Part shown: positions 10,862 to 21,613 of the stretch, piece by piece
Layout: each line of letters starts with the position of its first letter
How positions within the stretch are numbered: the stretch's first letter is position 1
DNA from: Schizonepeta tenuifolia
Lineage: Eukaryota > Streptophyta > Magnoliopsida > Lamiales > Lamiaceae
NCBI GenBank assembly: GCA_029490685.1
Contig: CM055957.1
Span: forward strand, 68,029,294-68,093,293
Reading direction: 5' to 3'
DNA length: 64,000 nt
Notes under the pieces: model-generated
Seen by the model: the letters and a program-made list of their open reading frames with translations, nothing else
What the model was told of the DNA's origin: nothing
Database searches by the model: none
Made by a program: the position numbers and the translations under genes

Positions 10862-11587
10862 TCTCGCTCGGACAGAAGAAAATCTCGCTCGCCACGTGTC
10901 AAATCCCGCTCGAACGGCGTGTCGAGCGGGATTTTCTTCTGCCAGAGCGAGAAATGGCAGAAAAGTTGATCAATGTACAGAATGATGACTGATTGGTGCC
11001 TGACATGAATTACTTGCTTGTGCAGACATGAGACAGGAAAAATGTACAATTTTCACGTGAAATGCGGAAAAAAATATGTATGGCATTCACAACTCTATAT
11101 ATTTCACATTCACACGCCTCTTTTACACACCTATAATAACATCCTTTCAAATTCATCACATTCGAAAGTGGGCAGCAATCTTTGACAACAACATCAGTTG
11201 AGGTATTTTTCCGACCTTGTAATTTTTCTCTAGTGCCCACATAATTTTTATTGTACGTGATAAATTAGAAAACGAGACTCTTTAATATTCAAAATATTGA
11301 AATTTATATGAATGTCGTATAAATTACATAACAAGTGGATTTTATCATTTCCTGCTCGTGAATTTTAATCCCGCTCGAGCGGGATTTAGGTCTGCCGAGA
11401 GAAATTTTGTATATTAGGACTCAAAAAAAAATTTAGAATTTGGATTTATCATTTTCCGCTCGAAATTGTAATTTCCCGCTCGTGAATTTTAATCCCGCTC
11501 GAGCAAGAAATTGATGTGGTTGGTGAGCGGGATTTGTTATTTTTGTGTTATTTTTATTAATTTTTATGTGTTTGTACTTCTGTGTAG

Positions 11588-12117
11588 ATGGATCACTATT
11601 TTATTATCAAATACGGAGGAACATGGTCTGGTTGTACGTACTCGGGCGGTATGAATTCGTAGATGTCGAAAGAAATCTCGCAGGCCTGAGGTACATCATC
11701 GATTGTCAATTGAGTGCAAATTCCTTCAGCACACAGTACGAGTTGCATTATCTGTCGAACAATCAGAGAGGACGTTTTGTAAAGTGCCCATTAAGCACCG
11801 ATGCTGAATTTTATCATTTGTGTGCGATGCAGCCAGAAGCAACTGTGTACGTGACTCACCAATACACGAACGTATACGTGCATGAATTTGGTGGTGATTA
11901 TTATGAAGAAATGGATCGTATCCAAAGACATATGCTTTCATTCACTTTTACTGATGATGCATACCCCGCTGGGGGTAATTATGCATCGACATCCACACAT
12001 TATTTCGGATCCACGTTGACTCAAGTTCCAGAGACAGCAGATGGTTTTGGCGATTATGAAGATGCAGATGGTGATGACGATGATGAAGAAAAACGAAGGT
12101 TCGCCCCGTTGATGTGA
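11588..12117 (+). pseudogene. MULE transposase N-terminal exon (second MULE)
   Basis: An acceptor-like TTCTGTGTAG directly precedes ATG at 11588. The frame opens MDHYFIIKYGGTWSGCTYSGG, the KYGGxW...YxGG signature of MULE transposase N-termini. After a one-base shift near 11650 it continues YEFVDVERNLAGLRYIIDCQ and a PB1-like region up to about 11885, followed by an acidic linker (DYEDADGDDDDEEKRR) and a stop at 12117. No FLYWCH, DDE or SWIM domain follows; an antisense-oriented fragment takes their place. The upstream and downstream flanks carry the CCCGCTCG palindromes, probably in introns or subterminal DNA. It is non-functional as it stands. Confidence 0.68.
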
Positions 12118-12370
12118 AACCACATGTCGTGTAGCTCGCTCCATGCAACCGAAATCTGACGGGACAATACATGATGCACGCTCATTCCGCACTTCTGCCC
12201 CGGCTGCCAGTAAGTAAAGTGGTCAAAACAACCTTTAAGCCACCTTTCCAGGAGATCCTGCAACCTGCATCAATGTAGACTCAACATCTTCTAAAACGTT
12301 GTGCCTGTAGGACGTGCTAACCGCGGACTTCCGGTTAATAGTCTCGGGCCTCTTGAATATAATCTACATG
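12118..12370 (-). other. Unrecognised coding-like fragment, antisense to the second MULE
   Basis: On the minus strand a 69-residue frame (12263-12054) reads MQDLLERWLKGCFDHFTYW followed by QPGQKCGMSVHHVLSRQISVAW. A different frame farther upstream reads ETINRKSAVSTSYRHNVLED. This looks like old coding sequence with shifts, perhaps an inverted C-terminal piece of a transposon protein, but I cannot assign a family. Composition is more balanced than in the flanking DNA. Confidence 0.3.
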
Positions 12371-13000
12371 AATAAAAAATTAAATTAAAAAAAATATTAA
12401 AATTACACTATTTAAAGTTTTTAACACGTAAAAAATAATTTCCCGCTCGTAATATCTATATCCCGCTTGAGCGGGATGTCAAGCCATATGTCACCAACAC
12501 TAGCGGGATATATTCTACAAAACAGGTAAAAATTAGTATTACACAATTAATTAAATCCCGCTCGTGTACGTTATATCTCGCTCGAGCGGGATTTGGACGG
12601 CTCCAAGTTTAACGAGCGGGATATTTAATAATTAACATGTATAAATTAATTAAAAAATTAGGACCACATTTCATATTCAAAAAATTTAACATAACCGTAT
12701 TTCAAGTTATTAGTATCCATTAATCACCAAACAATCCAAACATCACCAATTAAGCGAATTAGGGATCTAGGGCAGATTATAAACTATTATCATTAATTTA
12801 TTGGGACAAAAACTAATTTCCCGCTCGTGTACGGCACATCCCGCTCGAGCGGGAATTAGTAATTCTTAGGAGTTGTCGAGCAGGAACTATGATAGATAAT
12901 AATTAAAAACAAAGTAATGGAGATTAACCAATTTTCCGCTCGACAAATCAATATCCCGCTCGAGCGGGATATACTTACAACTACAGTTTATCGAGCGGGA

Positions 13001-14615
13001 ATTTTCATAAATAGCACGAACAAAATTTTGGGAACTAACATATGTAATCTCACATTAAAATTCGAACTCATGAATTTTATTTTATGGAATTCGTATAAAC
13101 TACCAATAATACTCACTACAAAATTTATAACAGTATTTATAAAACTAATCTCTCCATAATTTGCCATGTTGTCAAGAATACCAAACCGCCGGAGAAAAAC
13201 AAAAAGTTGTGACGGATCGTGTGGAGCAGGATTTGTGAGGGAAGAGTGAAAGAAAAAGCTTTGGGCGAGATGAGGGAGCAGGATTTGGGGGTGGGGTACT
13301 TTAATGTTGAGGTGGGGGGTGAGTGGTAGTCGATTAGGTCAAAATTCAAATAAGTGGAGGCCTAAAATTTGGGCCGAATAATTGTGGTAAAAAAGACAAG
13401 GTAAAACAAATAAAAACACCTCAGCCGATTAGACATTGTGAGCCGACAATGGAAGAAAGTTGGCAGTTAATGGGCCCCCAATGTGTCAGTGTGTATTTTT
13501 CATTGTTTTCCAATCGGTTGTGTATTTTTCATTTTACCATTCTTGAATGGTGGGTTTTAAATTTTCCCCCAAAAAAGAATATCATTAAATGAATATATCG
13601 ATTTTATTTCGTTCATAAAATATTTTATTCGAATATGATTGTGGCATTCTATAATTATTAATATTGCATATTTATTTTATATTTTTAATATACTGAATTT
13701 TCAAAATTTTGAAAAAATAATTAGTTACAATATTATTTTGGATTTGAAATTTATTAACAGAATTAATATTTATAAATTTTATTTTCAATTTTTATTTCTT
13801 AATTGTACCAAGATTTTAATTTTAAAATTAAATATATTTTTTGATATTTTGATCATAACCGTTACGTGCATGATTTCATCATTGTCTCACAATGATTTCA
13901 ATTATGGGTTAATGGGAAGTGATCGTGTATGTAATGTCAAAATTGTGTTTGATATCAATGATTTTGGCAGTTGATTTTTTCCCATAATAGATTGGATTGA
14001 TTTGGGTGTGATAATGGATATAATCTATCACATAATTAAGTTAAGAATAATAGTGTAATATTTAAATTTAAATTAAATTAATTAAATAATTCGAAAATAA
14101 TAAAATATATAATTTAACTAATATATCCTAATTAAGTATAGGACATTATGTCCCATTATTATTAAAACTAATGTATTGGTGCATTTTGTTAGGTCTTCGC
14201 GTACAGGGTAGATGAGATAAGATATATAATGATAATATTTATAGTCTGAAATTGTGCCGTGTCTTTCGAAGCTCAGCACTCTTACTTGTTCTTCTCATCA
14301 CCACATCTTTCAATTATTCGATAGACATGCAACTTATAATTATCTTTTTTTATAACAGAAAAAATATAAATAATTAAGTTTGTTAGTTTTGATCCTTTTC
14401 GACCATCCGTTGGTCTAACGATAACGAGTGTACTGTTAATTTGTTTTCAAACTGTTTGGATTATATTCATGAAAGGATTGAGTGTTCACGTCATGCTCAA
14501 ATACTCTTAGTTCGGTTTGTCATATATACTTTGTGAGGTAGTCTATTTGGGTTGAAAGCCGACGAACCCTAAACGGCGACCTGGTGTGAATCTGGCGATC
14601 AAGCTAACACATGCA
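13001..14615. other. Non-coding AT-rich spacer
   Basis: Between the last palindrome cluster and the GRF gene I see no supported gene. The 13180-13560 part is mixed composition; 13560-14200 is very AT-rich. The 14200-14615 part presumably holds the promoter and 5' leader of the GRF gene, but no clear TATA box or transposon terminus could be fixed. Confidence 0.45.
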
Positions 14616-15300
14616 ATGGAAAGCTCAAGTGGATCTCCGATGACGTCTGATGAAGTATTCCCAAATATGGTGAATGTGCCGCGCTATCTAGCGCGCCGAC
14701 CACCTCCATTTTGCAAGCATGGGAGCACTGTGGTATGGACGTCACGCACATCTGATGACCTTGGTAGAAGATTCTACTGTTGCCGCGTTGCAGGGGTGAA
14801 TTTCTACTCAATTTCTTCTTTTTTTTTTCTTAGAATACCGTTGTGATGAATTAATAATTTCTTTTTTAAAATTAAAACAGAAAACTGCTGGTTGCGATAG
14901 TTGGGACTGGATTGATGATCCACTCACAGATCATTACAGAGGTTACATCAGCGAGGTAACAAATGAGCGTAACCTCGCACAAGAGCAGCTCCGTCACGCC
15001 ATGTTGAGAGAGGAATTTAATTCGAAACAGGTGGAGCCACTAAGGAATGAGCGCAATGAAGCCAATAACAGGATTGCAGAGATGCAACACAACCATGAAG
15101 ATTTGGATTGCACCAGTGCAGATTTACAATCAAAGATTCACAACCTAGAAGCCACTAGGGATGGTCAGAAAAAGAATATTAAGGTTTTCAAGATTTTGCT
15201 TTTCTTGTTGTTGATCATCATTGCATGTCTATTACAATATATTGTGGTGATAGTATGCAAGTATGTAGTTGTTTGTTGTGTTATTTGTAGTTTGTTGTAG
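14616..15300 (+). CDS. GRF-type zinc-finger protein with coiled coil and C-terminal membrane segment (MULE-associated)
   Basis: Two exons, 14616-14795 and 14881-15300, join across an 85-bp GT-AG intron and encode 199 residues without a stop. Residues 33-72 form a GRF zinc finger: CKHG, then WTS, GRRFYC and CDSWDWIDD, with Cys33, His35, Cys55 (or 56) and Cys65 as likely ligands. The finger bridges the intron, which supports the splice. Residues 85-155 are charged and heptad-like (coiled coil), and residues 163-199 are strongly hydrophobic, suggesting a tail anchor. The ATG at 14616 is the first in frame. Plant genomes hold many such GRF proteins next to MULE transposases. This one is convergent with a broken transposase 487 bp away. 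GRF fingers bind nucleic acid in other proteins; its role here is unknown. Confidence 0.72.
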
Positions 15301-15786
15301 TAAGTCTTAGTTGGTGTGTATTTTGTACTAACTATCTATATTTGGCACTCAAATTCGAAGTAGTATGTTGTCTTATCTAATGAATTTATGAAGTAATGAA
15401 TTTTGTATCCAAGGTTGAATACTGTTTTGTTTTCTCATCTATTTATTATCTGGACATCAGATAAAAGCCTGTACACAACTGAATATTGATGCAAACTAAT
15501 TTAGGCATCATCAAATAGACATAATAGTTTAACCATGAGCAGACTAATTTAAGCACCATCAGAAGAAAATACCATAATAGACTTGGATTGTTGAAGTCCG
15601 AAATACACATAAAAATATCAATGTTGGAAATTATACATTCAGTTTAACCATTATAAACAAAAGACTATCAATCCCTCGAAGCAAATACACAGTCAGTTTA
15701 TCATCATAAAAAAAGACTATCAATTTGTAGCAAATACACATTCAGTTTATCATGAAACAGACTATCTTAAATATCTCTCCCAGCTC

Positions 15787-18700
15787 TCATCCAGTCCCAC
15801 TCTCCTGTGTTATGGGGACATCAGTCAATCCACTTTGTCTGCTTGAAGATGTTCCTTCTCCAACTTGCCTAGGCCTTTTGTATTTATTTCCCTTTGACAA
15901 ATTCATACACACCCTGCTGTTCAAAGAAGACTGCCAAAAAAGGAAAAATATGCAAAAGTTATTTCAAAGTCTATCAAATGCTAAGAATTTGGTAGAGAAA
16001 ACTGTTCCTTACTCTGAAAAAACTATTTTCAGTGTTCTCATTGATGTAAACACCAACTTCCTTCATGGCAATTGCTCTATCTCTAAAAAAATCTGACTTC
16101 TTCTTTGCTGGTTGCTTGTCTTTTTTCTGCACTTGTGCTGCTGGTTTGGCAGGTCTTCCTCTCTTTCTCTATTTTGGGATATATCAGCAAACAATCATAC
16201 ATCTGAATAAGGACATAAAATTGATACAAGTTGAGATCAAAATACCTTTTCTGAGGTGGTCAAGATAACAACTGGATTCTGGCAAGATGCTATGTCGTGA
16301 CCTTCCTACTTGCACTTGCTGCACTTGATTGTAATCCCATGTTTTGTCATTCTCCCATCTCTCTCCTCTAGCGCTCTAACTCTCTTCTTCTTTGGTCTGC
16401 CTGGCATTTTCACTTTCTGAGGTGGCCTCACAATATCACCTGCAACTTCAGGCTAACTTTTCTCTTCAAGAGTTGATGGGATTGCAACCTCATAGGCAGA
16501 TAAGTATCTCTCAAGAGTATAATAATCAGAAACATAGTCAATCGGGTTTGTCTCCATACATCTCATACAGGAAATGACATGCTTACATGGAATTTCAGTT
16601 AAGTCCCATGCCCTACAGCTGCATGAATTGATGCCATTGTTTCCAGTTTTCACATGACAAATAAACTTCTCCCCATCACAGTAAACCTCAAAAGTTTCAT
16701 ACATGTCAGGAACTGCGCGGCAATGTACACTCAATCTTTTGTGGTCCTCTAAAATGTCTTTGATTTGAGGACACAACCTACCTGACACCCTCCTAAGTTC
16801 ATTGTATTTTTCTCAACCTGTCTCACCATAAGAGAACTCCTAATCTCTTCTAACATATGAATACAATGTTTATCTCTTGACTTCAATATCCAAGAATTGA
16901 ATGTTTCACTGATATTGTTATCAACACAATCACTTAATGGAGTAGTAGAGATAAAAGCCTTACAGAATTTGGTAGTATCTCTTGCCATGAAATCACCAAA
17001 AGCTTTCTCACTCTCTGCCCTCAAATCTTGCACACATTCTTTGAACTGTTGCTCGTAGGTGGTATAAGCAACAACAAAGAATTTCCTCTTCAATGTCTCA
17101 CCATTATGTTTCTTCTTCCAATTCATGTAAATGTGCCTTGAACAATTCCTATGCTCAGCTTGTGGTGTCAATTCTGCAACAGCCTTTATCAATCCCTGCC
17201 ATGATAATATTCAAGTTAGTAGAAGCAAAAAAAATAGGGTTATCAGAATTTAAACAAACTCATACCTTCTGCTGATCACTGATGAAAGTTCACCCTCTTC
17301 CATTTCCAATCCTGAGATCATCTACCAGATTTTTTTGAAACCAAGTCCAACAGACTTGGTTCTCACCCTCCACCACAGCCCATGCGATTGGGAACATGCC
17401 ATTGTTTTCATCTTTTCCAGTTGCACACAATAAAAATCCACCCAGATAAGTCTTTAAAAAGCAACCATCTATGCTAACTACAGGCCTACATCTTCTCAAG
17501 AAGCCTTTCCTACATGCACTGAAGCCTATGTAGAATGATTGGAAAACATTTCCCTCGTGCAGTACAAGCTCAAACCTACCCTCATGGTGAACCCTCCTAA
17601 GCTCTGCTATATATCTTCTCATCATGGCATAATGACCATCCATTGAACCTCTCACCATCTACTGGGCTATTGTTCTTGCTTTGTAGAGCCTGTCTTTGGG
17701 AACCCTTCCCAAATCTTTGGCAAATATCTGCAGCCCACTCTTGTATATCAACATTAAATGTTAACCTAAACCTGTTCAAATATCTTTTAGCAAGCCACTT
17801 TGAGCTCAGAAGCTTGTTGCTCATGGTCATCATACATTGATGATCACCACCATATGACTTGAGCATGAATATTCCATTTGACTTCACAGAACTAGCATAA
17901 ATCTGCCAAGGACATAGAGGGGTGCACTTAGCCAGACACTTGTTATTTGTGACAGCTCTAAACCTAATAAATCTTTAATTTTCAATGGAGTAGCTAGTCA
18001 AAGCTTCTCTACACTAAAAACCATCAGCAAAATACATCCCAAGCACAAGCTGTAAAGCTTTATGATCACATTTGGGATCATATACTACCTTATTTGCTCT
18101 CATTCTAACATCCGACTCCTCATCAGTTTCTTCAGTATCCCACTCTTTCTCATTATCTTCATACCCAGACACATTTTCTTCATCAAACTCATTCTCAAAT
18201 CAATCAGGCTCATTAATAACATCAAACAAGTTTACCACATCTTTCAGTTTTCTACTAACTTTGACATTTTCCTCATCAGAAATATAATCAAGGTCAGCTA
18301 GACTAACATCTGATAGCTCTGACACACTAGGCATGTATCATTCATGTCACTGCTCTCACCCTCAATCCCAGCCTGACCCTGACCCTGATCCTAGTCAGAA
18401 TCACCATCCCAGCCCCAATCTCTTGTCCATGGATTATCATCGTGATCACTCAAGTTTACACCACCACTCTGATCACACTCACCCTCATTATCACCTTGAC
18501 CCTGACCCTCCCCCTGATCTTGACCTTGACCCTGACCCTGACCTTCACCCTCAACCTCACCCTCACCCTCATGAGCTAGTTCAGCTACATCCTCAAGAGT
18601 CTTACCACCTTCTAGATATACACTGATTGATTTGTATTTACCAACATGAGACAACAAGTTCATTGTCCCCTTATCATCACATATCTCTTCATATGCGTGA

Positions 18701-18920
18701 AGAGTAGGTATCTTAAACCATAACCTGTCCCATCAGAAACCCTAACTCCTTAATATAGTCAGCAAGGTCAAAATATCCAAACCTATCACGATCTATTGTT
18801 GTTTTTACCACAAAATCACCACCTACATACTGAATTTTAAACTCTTTCATTCGAAGCTCACCACCATAATGAATATTCAGGGAAAAATATTTACTGCAGA
18901 AAATAAATAAAAAAAATTCA
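15787..18920 (-). pseudogene. MULE transposase (third MULE), full length but degraded
   Basis: Minus strand, in protein order. The N-terminus (18865-18713) has NIHYGGELR and a PB1-like fold. A Gly/Glu/Gln-rich linker covers 18663-18391 and a MuDR DNA-binding part 17887-17650. The catalytic core has Asp in SIDGCFL (exon 17658-17266), Asp in FISDQQK, and Glu in NNISETFN. A SWIM finger (SCSCRAWDLTEIPCKH) lies at 16788-16453. The C-terminus has PGRPKKKR, a zinc-knuckle-like KCSKCK and HDIASC, and ends at a TGA at 15787-15789. A 70-bp GT-AG intron (17196-17265) separates the two catalytic Asp exons. Breaks: frameshifts near 18740, 17655 and 16780, TGG to TGA just before TFISD, a TAG in the zinc knuckle, and decay at 17900-18330. 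It cannot make an active protein. Confidence 0.85.
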
Positions 18921-19666
18921 AATATCACGCAGAAAATCAAAAAAATTGGAGCTTCAATACAAACCCTAACCCTAACTGTATCGAGATTGACTATATAATG
19001 AAAAGAAGAATAAATAATTAAGAAATGGACCTACATTTTCCCCATTACAGGAGCAGAAAGCGACACCTCTGAACCACTGAAGCACTATCGCCAACGAGCA
19101 GATATCGACAACACCACAACTTGTAATACCATCCCCGACAATAATCGAAGATTCGCAACAAAAAAAATGACAACAATCGATGATGAAGAAGAATTGAATA
19201 ATAGGAATTTCTATCTTCGATGTAGAGTTTTTCTGGATTCGAAGTGTGAAGAAAAATGCGCTAAGTATAGAATAATAGTTTTAGGGTTTTATTCTTCAAC
19301 TACACTAAAACGACGACGTTCTTTGTTCAATTAGTGAAACGACGTCGTTTTTGGAACACTAAATGCCACATAAGCGCCAGCGTGGTCAATTTTTGCCACG
19401 ATGGGAAAATCCCCAAATCGACGTCGCCGGAAACCTAATTTGGTTGCAAATTGAAACCAATTAAAAGTATCGTATTTAATTGGCCAAAACTGAACTGACG
19501 GTTGCAATTCGAGAATTTTAATAATTTACAGGCCAATAACCCTAAATAAAATCATTTTTAGCATATTACTCATATCATCTCCCGTTTTGCAGGGTCCAAT
19601 GGCATGTGGTGTGTGGGGGCCACCATCAGTTGTAACAAAATGTTATACTATGCAGACGCACACAAT
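18921..19666 (-). promoter_or_regulatory. Upstream/terminal region of the third MULE
   Basis: This lies 5' of the transposase. It includes the palindrome AAACGACGTCGTTT (19337-19350) and a related AAAACGACGACGTT about 30 bp before it, words often seen near plant MULE and gene promoters. Sequence at 19440-19540 (TTGGCCAATTAAATACG and TTATTGGCCTGTAAATTATT on the minus strand) looks like MULE terminal DNA. I could not find a matching inverted partner left of the GRF gene, so the element ends stay open. Confidence 0.4.
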
Positions 19667-19864
19667 TAGGGATGACAATGGGTCGGGTTTTCGCTGGTAC
19701 CCGCACTTCCAAAATCCTGATGGGGTGGGTTTGAGAAATATTAAATGGTTTTGGGACGAGTTTGGGTAGAAACATGTAAACCCGCGATGGGTTTGGATCG
19801 GGTTTGGGTAATTACCTCCGGGTATCTGCTACCCAAACCCATTTATATATATAAGTAAAAAAAA

Positions 19865-20266
19865 TTATATGTATAATTTATAGTAGAATTATAAATATTA
19901 GTATAAATATCTATTTTTTAATAATTTATTTAAACACTGCATGAGATATTGACTATTCTGAATAGTCAATCTCAAAGCAAAGTACTACGTACTAACAAAA
20001 TTTTAAAACATAAGTATAAATAGAATTTTAAAATAAATATCAAAACAAAGTACTATTTAGTAACAAAATCTAAGATAAATCAATCAACATATTCCTCCAT
20101 CCTATGTAAAGTACTAAAATTTTCAGATGAATGAGTCATTCATCTGGAAATTTTAGTACTTTACATAGGAATATGTAATGTTAATATCTCATGCAGTGTT
20201 TAAATAAATTATTAAAAAATAGATATTTATACTAATATTTATAATTCTACTATAAATTATACATAA
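19865..20266. repeat. Long inverted repeat, 86/84-bp arms, 232-bp loop
   Basis: The arm 19865-19950 is the reverse complement of 20183-20266 apart from a 2-base indel near the outer end. The loop contains its own hairpins: a 23-base one at about 19949-19971 (ATTGACTATTC, one base, then its inverse) and the 34-bp-arm palindrome at 20101-20169. Confidence 0.92.
20101..20169. repeat. Near-perfect palindrome, 34-bp arms, 1-bp spacer
   Basis: The arms 20101-20134 and 20136-20169 are complementary at 33 of 34 positions around G20135. Symmetry continues outward (CATATTCC/GGAATATG) after a 7-base insertion on the left. Confidence 0.95.
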
Positions 20267-20554
20267 TAAGTAATATTATGTCAATAATATGTAATATTAT
20301 ACGCATATATATTAAGTAGACAAGTGTTTGTGAAATAGAGGTAATATAAATAACTAATCATGATTATTCATAACGGAGTATTGTTAATTATTTATAGGGA
20401 TTAATATTCCCACCTAAAATCCAATTCGGCTGATGTTACATATGTGAAACTGAAAAAAATGTTCTTTACTAGAGCGCTACACATCGTGAAGTACTACAAT
20501 TACTAGTAATACAATTACTAGTAAAAACAGGTGTCCGTGCGTGCCTCAGGTTAC

Positions 20555-20558
<4 letters not shown>

Positions 20559-20588
<30 letters not shown>
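20559..20588. repeat. (CT)n microsatellite
   Basis: About 14 CT units in a row, ending TTTC. Confidence 0.9.
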
Positions 20589-20590
<2 letters not shown>

Positions 20591-21608
20591 AAAAGCTTGA
20601 GGTTGTTACGACGAGAAATGAGAACCAGACAGCTGGCGAGTGAAGGAGGAGTCCACTTGGAAGATGTGGGTGCTGAGCTGTCCACATGAGCTATATATAT
20701 ATTGCACTTACTTGCACCCACATGCCACGCACGCTGCCCTCGCCTTTTTTTTTTCCAAATATTCTCGTCTCATTTAAAATAACACATTTTCATTTTAAAT
20801 TTTTCAATTTATGATAAAAATAAGTATTGCTTTAAAAGTTACGTACTTACGTGCTCTAGCATTTCAATCGCTTTAATATTATTTTGTTTCCCTATTAATA
20901 TTGTTTTTCATTTATCTAATACTTTAGAAAATATTAAAGAGGTTATAACTTTACAGTTACATAATAATTAAAGCTCTATTTGTACAACATATTCATTTCA
21001 ATAAAATTAAAGAGGGAAAGAACAAATAGAACTTTGATTATATTATGTAAATGTAAATTTAATGGTCTCAATAATAATTTTAAGCTATTAAAATAAAACA
21101 CAACATCAGAAATTAAACAAAATAATATTAATATGGATGCAACGAGAACGGTCCTTATAAAAAATGGCTGAAGATATGTAACACATCACTTCTCATTACA
21201 ACTATTTATATAACAATAACAAATATTATAGTATATAATTACACACCATATTATCGGCACAGAGAAATTATTAGCCAATGGAATAATGAAGAAATGAATT
21301 AATATCATATTTATACCATTCGGGTAAAAAGGAGGGACTTTATGATCATATGTAAATACTCGTATTGTACCCTCACGTTGTAGGGGAGCATTTCACTTTT
21401 TTTTTAATGATAAAAATAGCATTAATTACCTTAAATTAATTGTAAATATTATATATAATATATTTAATAGATAATAATCAATTGTATTATTTGTATGTAG
21501 GAAAGGTGAATTGATCCCAAAAATTAAACTAGCTTGTGCTAAGATATATTACCTATGAAATATGTTTGTATACATATTCGAAATGAAAAGATCATGTGAA
21601 GTAAATTT
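20589..21608. other. Non-coding AT-rich spacer
   Basis: No gene or element boundary could be supported. A TATATATAT stretch near 20692-20702 is not tied to a coding region. Confidence 0.5.
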
Positions 21609-21613
21609 TATAG

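Larger units (their letters stand above)
10862..13000. repeat. Dispersed nested palindrome clusters built from CCCGCTCG / CGAGCGGG
   Basis: Seven clusters lie at about 10862-10955, 11352-11390, 11456-11532, 12442-12508, 12557-12621, 12820-12885 and 12935-13000. The four rightmost share one architecture: a half-site CCCGCTCG (or CCGCTCG), 20 bp later the palindrome CCCGCTCGAGCGGGA or a one-base variant, and about 36-40 bp after that an inverted half-site CGAGCGGGA. Palindromes begin at 12462, 12577, 12840 and 12955. The first cluster is different: three direct half-sites exactly 21 bp apart (10862, 10883, 10904), then inverted copies. The words stand out as GC-rich islands in AT-rich DNA around the second MULE exon. 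Confidence 0.9.
19667..20290. mobile_element. hAT-type non-autonomous relic with fold-back structure
   Basis: It begins TAGGGATGACAATGGGTCGG, the terminus shared with the complete element at 28101-28774. Its first ~200 bp match that element's other end in reverse orientation, including the block around GGGTAATTACC. It then holds CAAAGCAAAGTACTACG, which occurs in the other element on the opposite relative strand, so the copy is internally inverted. A ~85-bp inverted repeat (19865-19950 versus 20183-20266) closes the right side. No right hAT terminus or TSD is visible. Confidence 0.65.

Noticed and set aside
10862..13000. CRISPR-like array suggested by repeated palindromic words with spacers
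   Set aside because: Repeat length (8-18 bp), irregular distances between clusters and eukaryotic context exclude CRISPR.
18370..18570. CCCTGA-type repeats resembling interstitial telomere sequence
   Set aside because: Plant telomere repeat is CCCTAAA; this is a hexamer-rich coding linker (GEGQGQ repeats) of the MULE transposase on the minus strand.
14200..19560. A full TIR pair for the third MULE
   Set aside because: MULE-like terminal sequence is visible on the right (19440-19540), but no convincing inverted partner was found on the left, so element ends are not claimed.
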